Positions 1 to 7,180 of a DNA stretch of 16,391 nucleotides are shown here, piece by piece. Made by a program: the position numbers and the translations under genes. The notes beneath the pieces were generated by a model. The model had not been told where the DNA came from and made no database searches. It saw only the letters and a program-made list of their open reading frames with translations. Origin of the DNA: JAEZAF01 sp964395665 (lineage in GTDB: Bacteria; Chloroflexota; Anaerolineae; Aggregatilineales; Phototrophicaceae); assembly GCA_964395665.1 (NCBI GenBank), contig CAYNDH010000101.1:1-16391 (forward strand), given 5' to 3'. Within the stretch, counting starts at the first letter, position 1. Each line of letters opens with the position of its first letter.

Positions 1-15
1 ATCCACAGTCGTCAT
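1..15 (-). CDS. Possible 5' end of a gene leaving the left edge
   Basis: On the minus strand an ATG at 15-13 opens a frame reading MTTVD before the window ends. A TATAAT hexamer lies upstream on the same strand (about 50-55) and a GAGAG-like stretch could serve as a ribosome site. Only five codons are visible, so neither the reality nor the function of the gene can be judged. psuG lies upstream in the same orientation; in many bacteria its partner is a PfkB-type pseudouridine kinase, but nothing visible here shows that. Confidence 0.2.
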
Positions 16-154
16 CGCATCACACTCTCGCTCGTTTCCTGTTCACATATTATAGCAGGGCTTTCGCTTTAGACGTTCGCGCAGGACGCAGGCATTAATT
101 TCCCACACACACCAGGGACGCAGCACAACACGCACCGCGTCCCCGACATCTTCC

Positions 155-1090
155 CTACTTGCCAGCCTGAACGGGCATTTCCCGCACCAATTCCCCCGCC
201 AACTGCGCCGCGAGGGTCGCATTGTTGACCAGCAGCGCCGTATTCGCCCGACGCGACTCCCCGCCCGTCAGTTCCGCGACACGCGCCAGCAGAAACGGAG
301 TCACCGCCTTGCCGTGGATGCCCTGCGCCGCCGCTTCGTCCGTCGCCTGCTGGATAGCGCGTTCCGCCGCTTCCACATCCATCGCCACCTCTTCCGGCAC
401 CGGATTGGCAATCAGCACGCCGTGACCTAATCCCAACGCCAGCGCCGCCTGCACGACCTTCGCGGCATCTTCCACCGTCTCCACCCGCGCATCCAGCGGA
501 AGCCCGCTGCTGCGGCTGAAAAATGCGGGCAGTGTATCGGTCCGATACCCGATCACCGGCACGCCCTGCGTCTCCAGCACTTCCATCGTCAGCGGCAGAT
601 CCAGAATCGACTTCGCACCGGCACACACCACCGCCACCGGCGTCCGCCCCAGTTCGATCAGATCCGCCGATACATCAAACGGCTGTCCGCGATGCACGCC
701 ACCGATGCCGCCCGTCGCGAACACCTGAATCCCCGCCGCCGCCGCAACGATCATCGTCCCCGCGACCGTCGTCGCCGCATCTTCACCCAGACCAACCGCA
801 ATCGAGAAATCGCGGCGGCTGCACTTGCGCACACTTCCCGGCACAGACTGCGCCAGCCGTTCGATCTCATCCCGCGTCAGCCCCGCCGTGATTTTGCCCT
901 TCAGCACGGCAATCGTCGCCGGGACCGCCCCCGCCGCCCGTACCGCATTTTCCATCGCGAAGGCCGTCTCCGCGTTATCAGGATACGGCAGCCCATGCGT
1001 GATCACAGTCGATTCCAGCGCCACCACCGGACGCCCCTCATGCAGCGCCGCTTCAACTTCCGCTGAATAATGCAGATCGGTCTTGTTCAT
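155..1090 (-). CDS. psuG: Pseudouridine-5'-phosphate glycosidase
   Basis: Cleaves (reversibly) the C-C glycosidic bond of pseudouridine 5'-phosphate to uracil and ribose 5-phosphate, in cytoplasmic pseudouridine salvage. The 311 residues match the usual length of the family (E. coli YeiN/PsuG is about 312). Visible family blocks are ALESTVITHGLPYP (residues 24-37), PATIAVLKGKITAG (57-70), the metal/phosphate region FDVSADL (138-144), CAGAKSILDL (156-165) and NTALLVNNA (283-291). By alignment to the E. coli enzyme, E26, K89, K160 and N283 would be the active-site residues, with K160 forming the Schiff base. The ATG start is supported by AGGAAG six bases upstream. A 7-bp inverted repeat (GGGACGC, 115-121 and 137-143) lies just past the stop but lacks a T-run. 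No kinase partner is visible in the window. Confidence 0.93.
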   Translation of the reverse strand: MNKTDLHYSAEVEAALHEGRPVVALESTVITHGLPYPDNAETAFAMENAVRAAGAVPATIAVLKGKITAGLTRDEIERLAQSVPGSVRKCSRRDFSIAVGLGEDAATTVAGTMIVAAAAGIQVFATGGIGGVHRGQPFDVSADLIELGRTPVAVVCAGAKSILDLPLTMEVLETQGVPVIGYRTDTLPAFFSRSSGLPLDARVETVEDAAKVVQAALALGLGHGVLIANPVPEEVAMDVEAAERAIQQATDEAAAQGIHGKAVTPFLLARVAELTGGESRRANTALLVNNATLAAQLAGELVREMPVQAGK

Positions 1091-1189
1091 GTCAGGCTTC
1101 CTGTTCGTTATTGTCGGGCGCGCCAGACATGCCCAGCATGTACCGCGTCCCTACATTTTCTGTAAATTTAGTTCATGATCTTTGTTCTA

Positions 1190-1238
1190 CCCTCTCCAAT
1201 TGGCTGCCATGCGAAACACTGGTGCAATTGGGGAGGGG
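1190..1238. repeat. CCCTCTCC-type palindromic repeat, copy A
   Basis: The left arm CCCTCTCCAATTG (1190-1202) is answered by CAATTGGGGAGGGG (1225-1238), leaving a loop of about 22 bases, followed by GGCAGGAG-like sequence. This is one of at least six intergenic copies in the window with a pyrimidine-rich arm, variable centre, purine-rich arm and a G-rich tail. Confidence 0.6.
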
Positions 1239-1294
1239 CAGGAGTCTCTCAAAGGCAGGTATTTAATTCTCGGTTCAGGTATTCACATCGGACA

Positions 1295-1320
1295 GGGCGC
1301 CATTGCAAGCAATGCGGCCC
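1295..1320. repeat. Hairpin with GCATTGC core
   Basis: The stem GGGC plus CATTGC pairs with GCAATG plus GCCC around a two-base turn, and is followed by TATCCCTAC. A similar unit (TGCATTGCTTGCAATGC followed by CGGGATAGGG) occurs at about 14133-14160, so this looks like a dispersed repeat module rather than a terminator. Confidence 0.5.
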
Positions 1321-1322
1321 TA

Positions 1323-1380
1323 TCCCTACGTTCCGTACTTTGTAGGGACAACGCCTAAACATGCTTGCATGTCGTTGTCC
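1323..1380. repeat. GTAGGGACA-type REP palindrome
   Basis: TGTAGGGACAACG (from 1341) leads into a stem GGACAACG (1346-1353) pairing with CGTTGTCC (1373-1380), with an inner stem ACATGC/GCATGT (1359-1364 and 1367-1372). An outer alternative pairing TCCCTAC/GTAGGGA (1323-1329 and 1342-1348) is also possible. It shares the TGTAGGGACA lead with the palindromes at 9133 and 10238. Confidence 0.6.
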
Positions 1381-1435
1381 ACCATTTATATAAGATACCT
1401 ACTCCTGTAAGGGGGCAGAGGTAGTGTTGAAATCC

Positions 1436-1897
1436 CTACAGATCCAGCGCCATATGCACCAGCAGCGAATCGGGATGATTCCCCGGCGCACGCTGCGTCT
1501 CGTAAAACCCATACAGATTGTAAAACGCGACGTTGAATCGCATCTTCGCATTCGTCAGCAGAGTCAGCCGCTGCTTCCCCTGCTGGCGTGCCAGCTTCTG
1601 TGCATAATCCAGCAGACGCTTACCGTGTCCGCCGCCCTGAAGCGCAGGCTCCACCGCGACATTATCAATATAAATCTGCTCACCCTCATCATACAGGACA
1701 ATCAGGCCGAGCAGTGCATCTTCTTCATCGACCAGCAGATGCACCCGCCCATCCGCCGTCAGCGTATGATAATCACACTGCATCGGCTTCGGCTCGTATC
1801 CGATCACCGGCACATACTTCGCATATGCCCGCTGGACGAGATCATCCACCCGCACAGCATCAGAGTCATTGGCTATTCTAAAATAGGTCATATTCAT
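1436..1897 (-). CDS. GNAT family N-acetyltransferase
   Basis: Predicted cytoplasmic acetyl-CoA dependent transferase of 153 residues, the usual size for a single GNAT domain. The acetyl-CoA binding motif A is clear: YIDNVAVEPALQGGGHGKRL (residues 76-95), with the Q-x-x-G-x-G signature at Q87-G92. Motif B is NVAFYNLYGFYETQR (122-136). The N-terminal part (ANDSDAVRVDDLVQRAYAKY) resembles GNAT proteins acting on small molecules. The substrate cannot be read from sequence. There is no strong ribosome site before the ATG at 1897; an in-frame ATG two codons later (1891) is an alternative start. The MFS gene lies 164 bp upstream in the same orientation, so co-transcription is possible but not shown. 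Confidence 0.88.
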   Translation of the reverse strand: MNMTYFRIANDSDAVRVDDLVQRAYAKYVPVIGYEPKPMQCDYHTLTADGRVHLLVDEEDALLGLIVLYDEGEQIYIDNVAVEPALQGGGHGKRLLDYAQKLARQQGKQRLTLLTNAKMRFNVAFYNLYGFYETQRAPGNHPDSLLVHMALDL

Positions 1898-2061
1898 ATC
1901 AGTTCAACCAGAGAGTCCACCACTTGTTCAATATAATTTTCCAGCCAGCAAATATACACTTCTTCCAGGCCGATCCCTAGATCCAGCGCAAATCGTTCGA
2001 AACCGATCGAGATCAGGGGCGGTTATCGCAGCAAGGCATGAGATGAGCATCACGGACTGTC

Positions 2062-3309
2062 TCAATCCGCGCTGACTGCCGATGCTGGCTGGCGTTTCCG
2101 CTTGCGCGCCGTGATCACCTCATTGGCCTGATACAGCACGGTCAGCATCGCAAGTGTGAAGAAGATCATCGGCGGGATGGCCTCAAGGCTGGTATGCTGC
2201 GCGAGCACACCTGCCGCCGCCGGGACAAGGCTGAATCCGGTCCCCGCCACCGCGATCTGCAATCCGACTGCATTCGCCGCATGCTGCCTGCCCACCCAGC
2301 GCGGCACATTCGATACCAGCACCGGGAAGATCGGCGCCAGCGAGAATCCCAGCGCCGCCAGCCCGATGTATCCCACCCACGGCGCAGGATTCCACCACAC
2401 CAGCGCCACCGCCAGCATCGACGCCACCATACAGAGCCGCAGCAGGACCGAAACCGACATCCGGCCAATGATCACGCCGAAAACCATCCGCCCGAAGGTA
2501 AACATCCCCCAATAGATGCTCATCCAGCGCGCCGCCTCAACCTCATCGATCCCGCGCTCCTGTGTAAACAGTGTGAAAACCCAGTTTCCCGCCGTCCCTT
2601 CAGATCCCGAATAGAGGAAGGCCATCGCCATTGCCAGCCACAGTGCAGGCAGCGCCAGCGTCACCAGCAGCGGCATCTGGCGCACCGGATGAGCCGCGCT
2701 GTCTGTATCCGCCGTGACTTCGTGCGGAGCCGTGTTCACCGCCTGCCAGCGTCCGCGCATCACGAACAGCAGCCCCACCACCAGCACGCTGAACACGCTG
2801 ACGATCAGATAACCATAGCGCCAGGACAGCTCCGCCGAAAAGACCGCCGTCATAATCAGCGGCGTGACCGTAATCCCCACGCCGAACGCTGCATGAAGCC
2901 AGTTGATCACCCGTGCATCATAAAGCTGCGCCATATACGCATTCAGACCAGCATCGACCGAGCCGCGCCCCAGGCCGTTAATCAGCAGCGCCAGCACCAG
3001 CAGCGGCCATGACTGGATGAAGAACACACTGAACAGGCAGGCCGCTGACAGCGCCAGCCCCAGCGCCAGATAACGTCCAGTCCCAAGCCGCGCACTTAGC
3101 GTCCCACTGGCGGCGCTGGCGATCAGGAAGCCGACGGTCGTCGCGATCAGCAGCACACCCTGTTCACTCAACAGCACATCAAATTCCCGCTGCATCGACG
3201 GCCACGCCAGCCCCAGCAGCGCTGAAGCCAGCCCCATGGCGATAAACGTTATATAGCCCAGGGTAATCATCAGCCAGTCGGTGTGTAATGAACGTAATCG
3301 GCGTGCCAT
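2062..3309 (-). CDS. MFS transporter
   Basis: A 415-residue polytopic inner-membrane protein of the major facilitator superfamily, with about 12 hydrophobic segments in two halves and a hydrophilic, charged central loop (around MRGRWQAVNTAPHEVTADTD). The motif-A-like loop between the second and third segments is SGTLSARLGTGRYLALG, and GLGRGSVDAGLNAYMAQ is typical of the FucP/YbjJ-like branch, whose members move sugars or other small solutes by proton coupling. Substrate and direction are unknown. The C-terminus is basic (ARKRKRQ). The ATG start at 3309 has only a distant AAGGA. An inverted repeat TCGTTA-N5-TAACGA lies 56 bp upstream and may be a regulatory site. Confidence 0.87.
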   Translation of the reverse strand: MARRLRSLHTDWLMITLGYITFIAMGLASALLGLAWPSMQREFDVLLSEQGVLLIATTVGFLIASAASGTLSARLGTGRYLALGLALSAACLFSVFFIQSWPLLVLALLINGLGRGSVDAGLNAYMAQLYDARVINWLHAAFGVGITVTPLIMTAVFSAELSWRYGYLIVSVFSVLVVGLLFVMRGRWQAVNTAPHEVTADTDSAAHPVRQMPLLVTLALPALWLAMAMAFLYSGSEGTAGNWVFTLFTQERGIDEVEAARWMSIYWGMFTFGRMVFGVIIGRMSVSVLLRLCMVASMLAVALVWWNPAPWVGYIGLAALGFSLAPIFPVLVSNVPRWVGRQHAANAVGLQIAVAGTGFSLVPAAAGVLAQHTSLEAIPPMIFFTLAMLTVLYQANEVITARKRKRQPASAVSAD

Positions 3310-3364
3310 GTGATTTATAAATTCCTTGCCTGCAGATCGTGCTTTAGTGCTGATCTTTCGCTGT

Positions 3365-3381
3365 TCGTTAAAGCCTAACGA
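3365..3381. promoter_or_regulatory. Inverted repeat upstream of MFS gene
   Basis: TCGTTA (3365-3370) and TAACGA (3376-3381) form perfect six-base arms around five bases, in the 212-bp divergent spacer between the MFS gene and the deacetylase. The size and position fit a repressor operator, but no regulator gene lies beside it. Confidence 0.35.
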
Positions 3382-3471
3382 CTATCATCCGTTCCCGCCG
3401 CCGCGTCTATAGCCAATTTCAGTGGACATCCTACGGACATCCAGCCAGCAGCACACACCGCCGCCCCTGGA

Positions 3472-3477
3472 TATAAT
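3472..3477 (+). promoter_or_regulatory. Candidate -10 box of the deacetylase gene
   Basis: A perfect TATAAT lies 44 bp before the ATG at 3522. No good -35 hexamer is seen 16-18 bp upstream. Confidence 0.45.
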
Positions 3478-3521
3478 CACAGCAGTTTTCTGCCCGACGA
3501 TTACACCACACAGGAGCAGCT

Positions 3522-4265
3522 ATGGCACGTCAATTGATTGTCAACGCCGATGATCTGGCGATTTCTGCCGGAGTCTCACGCGGCATCATCGAAGGACACC
3601 TACAGGGCATCATCACATCAACCAGCCTCATGATCAATATGCCCAACGCCGCTGAAGCCATCCGCATGGCACAGGAACAGGCCCCCAAACTCGGCGTAGG
3701 GCTGCATTTCGTCTTCTCATTCGGCCATCCGGTGTCTGATCCTGCGACGGTCCGGTCACTGCTGGCAGCGGATAACCTCTTTTGCAGCACGTATAACGAA
3801 CTCGTCGCGCTTATGTCCACCTTTGACCCGGCCCACGTCAAAGCCGAGATGCAGGCGCAGTTCGACCGCTTTGTCGAGCTGGCCGGTCGCCTGCCGGATC
3901 ATCTCGACAGTCACCACGGGATCACCGAGATGGCGCAGCCTGCATCCGAGATGCTGGTTGAACTGGCGACAAAACACAATCTGCCGATCCGCAAGCACAG
4001 GTCCTTCACATCCGACCTGCGCCAGCCGGATCACTTCGAGCTTGGGTTTTATAACGAGACCATCAGCTTCGAAACGCTGGCGGACATCCTGAAATCCCTT
4101 CAGGACGGCGTGACCGAGATCATGTGCCATCCCGGTTACGCGGATGATCTCGAAGAGACCTATGCCGCCCCGCGTGAAGCCGAACTCCGCATCCTGACCG
4201 ATCCACGCATCAGGGCGATGATTGAGGAAGAGGGGATTCAGCTCATCAGCTTTGGGGATCTGTAG
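3522..4265 (+). CDS. ChbG/HpnK (YdjC-like) family carbohydrate deacetylase
   Basis: Predicted metal-dependent deacetylase of N-acetylated sugars (the family includes ChbG, acting on chitobiose derivatives, and HpnK of hopanoid side-chain synthesis). The 247 residues span one domain, close to the usual length. Family landmarks are LIVNADDLAIS (residues 5-15, catalytic/metal D10 and D11), GLHF (60-63, metal His H62), the HLDSHHG block (127-133, metal His) and EIMCHPGY (199-206, H203). The start is firm: AGGAG five bases before the ATG. The protein has no signal peptide, so it acts in the cytoplasm. No other sugar-catabolic gene is adjacent, so the natural substrate is open. A 10-bp hairpin (4280-4310) follows the stop. 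Confidence 0.88.
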   Translation: MARQLIVNADDLAISAGVSRGIIEGHLQGIITSTSLMINMPNAAEAIRMAQEQAPKLGVGLHFVFSFGHPVSDPATVRSLLAADNLFCSTYNELVALMSTFDPAHVKAEMQAQFDRFVELAGRLPDHLDSHHGITEMAQPASEMLVELATKHNLPIRKHRSFTSDLRQPDHFELGFYNETISFETLADILKSLQDGVTEIMCHPGYADDLEETYAAPREAELRILTDPRIRAMIEEEGIQLISFGDL

Positions 4266-4279
4266 GGTGATTTAGGGTC

Positions 4280-4310
4280 GGACGTGCAGGGGACATGCTT
4301 CTGCACGTCC
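4280..4310. repeat. Perfect 10-bp hairpin after the deacetylase gene
   Basis: GGACGTGCAG (4280-4289) pairs with CTGCACGTCC (4301-4310) around an 11-base loop. No T-run follows, so it is not a standard intrinsic terminator. The loop GGGACATGCTT and the ending GTCCGC recall the GTAGGGACA-type REP palindromes elsewhere in the window. Confidence 0.5.
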
Positions 4311-4426
4311 GCGTTAAGGTATTTTGAGACGGAAAAGCCCCCCTGTCTCTGCGTGCTTGACGATGCTTCGGAGCGGCGCAGGCTTCCCTTCCCTCGAAAT
4401 GCAAACCGCACGCTCGAAGATAATCC

Positions 4427-4483
4427 TTCCCCCTTCTCCGGCAAACAGGTTTGCATGGAGAAAGGGCCGGGGGATGAGGTTTG
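4427..4483. repeat. CCCTCTCC-type palindromic repeat, copy B
   Basis: CCCCCTTCTCCGGCAAACAG is answered by TTTGCATGGAGAAAGGG and then the tail CCGGGGGATGAGG. The pairing includes GCAAAC/GTTTGC and TTCTCC/GGAGAA. The tail matches that of the copies at 7756 and 14978. Confidence 0.55.
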
Positions 4484-4501
4484 TGTGCCTGAAAGATGGG
4501 A

Positions 4502-5059
4502 TCACCGCAGACTGCGCACAAACCGCTGGATCAACTGGTGAAAACTCTCGTCACGGTCCAGCGCCATCTGGAAGCCGCCCGCGATTTCCAGATCGACAAA
4601 GCCGTGCAGCAGACTGCGCAGCCCGCGCACCAGATGCACCGTGTCATCCGGGCTGAAGTTGTACACCGACAGGATCATCACGATCACATCCAGCAGTTCC
4701 TGTGCCGCTTCCGCCAGCGCAGTCTCATCTTCGGTGGGTGCCTTAAGCGTCGCCGGATACACACCGGGATGCGCCAGTGCAAAGGCGCGGTAGGCATCAG
4801 CAATGGCGACAATCGCATCATCACCAGACCTGCCGACCGCCGCATTCCGCACCTGTCTGGTCAACTGCTGAAGCCCCCACACCCGCATCACATACCGCAG
4901 GCCCTGCAACCCCGCCACATGATTATAAAGTGACGGAATACGAATCCCGAGCTGCTCGGCTACACTCGCCAGCGTGACCGCCTCAAATCCATGTTCATCA
5001 GCCAGCGCCACCGCCACATCCAGCACCTGCTTCTGATTAATACGCCTTTTGACGTCCAC
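4502..5059 (-). CDS. TetR/AcrR family transcriptional regulator (WHG-type C-terminus)
   Basis: A 185-residue repressor-like protein. The N-terminal helix-turn-helix is clear: VLDVAVALADEHGFEAVTLASVAEQLGI, then the recognition helix region IRIPSLYNHVAGLQGL (about residues 12-55). The C-terminal half has features of TetR proteins with a WHG-type ligand domain: AYRAFALAHPGVYPATLKAP and SLLHGFVDLEIAGGFQMALD...DESFHQLIQRF. The start is GTG at 5059, with GGAAGG upstream, inside the last 23 bp of the MBL-fold gene, so the two are translated as one operon. It probably represses its own operon through the paired palindromes at 5784-5817; the ligand is unknown. Confidence 0.9.
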   Translation of the reverse strand: MDVKRRINQKQVLDVAVALADEHGFEAVTLASVAEQLGIRIPSLYNHVAGLQGLRYVMRVWGLQQLTRQVRNAAVGRSGDDAIVAIADAYRAFALAHPGVYPATLKAPTEDETALAEAAQELLDVIVMILSVYNFSPDDTVHLVRGLRSLLHGFVDLEIAGGFQMALDRDESFHQLIQRFVRSLR

Positions 5060-5780
5060 CCTTCACACCTTCCAGTCGCCGCTTCGCCTCATGGATCGCC
5101 GCTTCCATCCCACGAACCGGACTCTCCAGCACCGCCCCATGTCCCACCGCCAACCGTGACGGTTTCAGCGCCAGCAGCATTTCAGCACTATACAGTGCGG
5201 TCGGCTTGTGCCATGTCGCCATCGCCGTAAACGGGAACAGCAGCCGGAACGTGCCAGCGGTCGAGATCCCGGCCTGCGTCGTGAAGGCATCCCCGGCGAT
5301 CAGCGTACGATCACGATGCTCGAAAAATGAGATGTGCCCCGGCGTATGTCCCGGACTGGCGACCACTTCCAGCGAGCCGATACGATCCCCCGCATTGAGC
5401 AGGCGCGTCGGCGTCGTCGTGCAGGTTGTGTGACTGCCCTTCAGCGGCGTCTGTGGCTCATCGCCATCCAGACTGCGCTCGCCAGCCAGAAACCGCGCTT
5501 CACGGGCCGAAATCGCGACTTCAGCATCCGGCAGCAGCGCGTGCAGCGCATCCAGAGAGCCGACGTGATCCTTGTGACTGTGTGTCAAAACAATCCGCCG
5601 GATCGGTGCGCCCAGTGTCTTCGCCGCCTGTACAATCGCATTCGCCGCCCCGCTCATGCCGGTATCGACCACCGTCAGCCCATCATCTTCGCGGACGATA
5701 AAGCTGTTAAACGCGATCATGCGCGTCAGTTGATACAGATTGTCCCCATGCTGTGTGATTTTCACGCTCAAAACCCCCAT
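5037..5780 (-). CDS. MBL-fold metallo-hydrolase
   Basis: Predicted two-metal hydrolase of the metallo-beta-lactamase fold (YflN/glyoxalase II-like group), 247 residues, cytoplasmic. All metal-ligand motifs are present: THSHKDH (residues 66-72: H67, H69, D71, H72), H145 in SPGHTPGH, D164 in IAGDAF and H214 in AVGHG. The substrate cannot be inferred; many relatives are lactonases or thioesterases of unknown substrate. It is the first gene of a two-gene operon with the TetR regulator, which starts inside its 3' end. The ATG at 5780 lies only a few bases from the first operator, so the mRNA leader must be short and there is no clear ribosome site. Confidence 0.9.
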   Translation of the reverse strand: MGVLSVKITQHGDNLYQLTRMIAFNSFIVREDDGLTVVDTGMSGAANAIVQAAKTLGAPIRRIVLTHSHKDHVGSLDALHALLPDAEVAISAREARFLAGERSLDGDEPQTPLKGSHTTCTTTPTRLLNAGDRIGSLEVVASPGHTPGHISFFEHRDRTLIAGDAFTTQAGISTAGTFRLLFPFTAMATWHKPTALYSAEMLLALKPSRLAVGHGAVLESPVRGMEAAIHEAKRRLEGVKGGRQKAY

Positions 5781-5783
5781 TAG

Positions 5784-5796
5784 CTAATCTGATTAG
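5784..5796. promoter_or_regulatory. Operator-like palindrome O1 of MBL-TetR operon
   Basis: CTAATCTGATTAG is a perfect 13-bp palindrome around a central T. It overlaps the expected transcription start of the minus-strand promoter and abuts another palindrome, ATTAGCTAAT (5779-5788), that runs into the start codon. Its repeat at 5805-5817 is 21 bp away. Confidence 0.6.
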
Positions 5797-5825
5797 AAGG
5801 TAGACTAATGTGTTTAGTTTGTCAA
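5797..5825 (-). promoter_or_regulatory. Promoter of MBL-TetR operon
   Basis: On the minus strand a perfect TTGACA -35 box (5825-5820) is followed after 17 bp by TACCTT (5802-5797), which keeps the first two and the last bases of the -10 consensus. The start point would be near 5790, giving a leader of about ten bases. Confidence 0.6.
5805..5817. promoter_or_regulatory. Operator-like palindrome O2 of MBL-TetR operon
   Basis: CTAATGTGTTTAG differs from O1 at two positions. It sits inside the spacer between the -35 and -10 boxes, 21 bp (two helical turns) from O1, a typical TetR-family layout for blocking RNA polymerase. Confidence 0.55.
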
Positions 5826-5887
5826 GGCAAACATTCACCACTCTCTAAAACATCACCATCAGGACTACGCCCCAGTGCAGCGTCATC

Positions 5888-5896
5888 TGGTAAAAT
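5888..5896 (+). promoter_or_regulatory. Candidate extended -10 of the LLM oxidoreductase gene
   Basis: TGG followed directly by TAAAAT fits an extended -10 element, 36 bp before the ATG at 5933. No clear -35 box is visible. Confidence 0.4.
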
Positions 5897-5932
5897 ACGC
5901 TGCATCATCCACCAGCAGCGAAAGCGACTCTC

Positions 5933-6844
5933 ATGGCAAATCCCCTTCTGTTTGGTGCCAATATCGATCCCGGCACCAGCGACATCGATGAGTCATTGCA
6001 GCGTGCCGAACGTGCCGACACGCTTGGCCTCGACCTGATCACCATTCAGGATCATCCCTATCAGCGCCGCTTTCTGGATACATGGACGCTGCTCACCTAC
6101 ATCGCCGCACGCACGCAGCGCGTCCATCTGGGGACCAACGTCGCTAGTCTGCCGCTGCGCCCACCTGCCATGCTCGCAAAGATGGCCGCATCGCTTGATG
6201 TGCTGTCTGGCGGACGCATGGAACTGGGGATCGGGGCCGGGGCCTTCTGGCAGGCCATCGAAGCATGGGGCATCCCGCCGCATACCCCGAAACAGGCTTA
6301 TGACGCCTTCGAAGATGCCGTGCATATCATCCGGGGCCTGTGGGAGAATCCCGGCAAGCCCTTCACCTACACCGGCAAGGCGCATCAGGTCAAAGGGCTG
6401 CTGTTCGGACCTGCTCCAGCACACCCGATCCGGCTGTGGGTGGGTGGCAGCGGCCCGAAGATGCTGCGCCTCACTGGTCGCATGGCCGATGGCATTCTGC
6501 TGTCCAATTCCTATTTCCCGCCGGACAAACTCCCGGCTATGAACGACAGAATTGATGCCGGGGCCGCCGAAGCCGGACGCTCACCGGATGACATCCGGCG
6601 CGGGTATAACCTCATGGGGATCATCGACCTGAACGGCACTGGCCGCCGCCCCGATGATCTCAATCCGGGGATGCTCTTCGGCACACGGCAGTTCTGGATC
6701 GACGAACTCAGCCGTCTGTATCGCGATTATCGTCAGGATACATTTCTCTTCTGGCCGATTGGGGAAAACGCCCTGCCGCAGTTGGAAGTCTTCGCGCAGG
6801 AGATCGCCCCCGCCGTGCGTCAGGCGGTATCCGCCGCGAGATAA
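5933..6844 (+). CDS. LLM class flavin-dependent oxidoreductase
   Basis: Luciferase-like monooxygenase fold (TIM barrel), 303 residues, using FMN or coenzyme F420. Landmarks are LLFGANIDPG at the first strand, the long stretch ARTQRVHLGTNVASLPLRPP followed by AMLAKMAASLDVLSGGRMELGIGAG (typical cofactor/phosphate region, about residues 59-104), and PIRLWVGGSGPKMLRLTGRMADGILL (about 161-187) with the VGGSGPKML signature. Relatives include F420-dependent reductases and oxidases of unknown substrate, so the exact reaction cannot be assigned. It is divergent from the MBL-TetR operon with a 152-bp spacer, and so may fall under the same regulator, though no operator copy lies near its own -10. Transcription should end at the hairpin at 6911-6937. 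Confidence 0.9.
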   Translation: MANPLLFGANIDPGTSDIDESLQRAERADTLGLDLITIQDHPYQRRFLDTWTLLTYIAARTQRVHLGTNVASLPLRPPAMLAKMAASLDVLSGGRMELGIGAGAFWQAIEAWGIPPHTPKQAYDAFEDAVHIIRGLWENPGKPFTYTGKAHQVKGLLFGPAPAHPIRLWVGGSGPKMLRLTGRMADGILLSNSYFPPDKLPAMNDRIDAGAAEAGRSPDDIRRGYNLMGIIDLNGTGRRPDDLNPGMLFGTRQFWIDELSRLYRDYRQDTFLFWPIGENALPQLEVFAQEIAPAVRQAVSAAR

Positions 6845-6910
6845 GGTCATGCCATCCGGTCACATCAGGGACAGAACACCACCTGCGACCACCGCCTGCT
6901 GCCTCTGTAG

Positions 6911-6937
6911 GGGCGGGATTCTTCCCGCCCATTTTTT
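6911..6937 (+). terminator. Intrinsic terminator of the LLM gene
   Basis: GGGCGGGA (6911-6918), loop TTCT, TCCCGCCC (6923-6930), then ATTTTTT: an 8-bp all-matched stem, tetraloop and T-run, 67 bp past the stop codon. The same hairpin core without the T-run recurs at 10401-10420 and, inverted, at 14035-14055. Confidence 0.75.
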
Positions 6938-7075
6938 AGGTTCTGCTGACGGTTCGATCATCATGTGACTCTGCAAACTCGTTTTGTGTAGGGGCGGGGC
7001 TGTGTCCCCCGCCCGCTGGATCATGGCTGCTGGCTGATTTTTATGAATACGACACCCGACAATGACAACCACCTA
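6937..7075 (+). mobile_element. MITE-like element, copy 3 (internally deleted)
   Basis: The left end TAGGTTCTGCTGACGGTTCG and the arm continuing through CTGCAAACTCGTTTTGTGTAGG match copies 1, 2 and 4. Similarity continues to CCCGCCCGCTGG at about 7019 and then breaks off. A degenerate right end (GACAACCACCTA, ending 7075) resembles the opposite terminal repeat with two bases lost. The centre that carries CGCCCCTACAAATGA in other copies is missing. The left edge sits directly on the T-run of the LLM terminator. Confidence 0.6.
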
Positions 7076-7180
7076 ACCGCAGGACAGGATAGCTGACCGT
7101 CCCATTTGCCACCGATTTAGTACCCAAACAGCACCAGCGGTGTATTAAAATACAGTTGTAGCCCTTGTAAGGAGACAGGA

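Larger units (their letters stand above)
1091..1435. other. Gene-free spacer with three palindromic repeats
   Basis: No credible gene is seen between psuG and the acetyltransferase. The spacer holds three dyads, described separately: a CCCTCTCC-type hairpin (1190-1238), a GCATTGC hairpin (1295-1320) and a GGACAACG hairpin (1346-1380). Confidence 0.6.

Noticed and set aside
69..626. Long minus-strand frame rich in Gly, Arg and Ala opposite the 3' part of psuG
   Set aside because: It is a low-complexity shadow of psuG codons in another frame.
1190..1380. CRISPR array from the series of palindromes after psuG
   Set aside because: The units differ in sequence and spacing; there are no regular direct repeats with unique spacers and no cas genes.
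2194..3012. 272-codon plus-strand frame rich in His, Arg and Gln over the MFS gene
   Set aside because: Its composition is typical of the antisense of a GC-rich membrane-protein gene; the MFS frame has clear family motifs.
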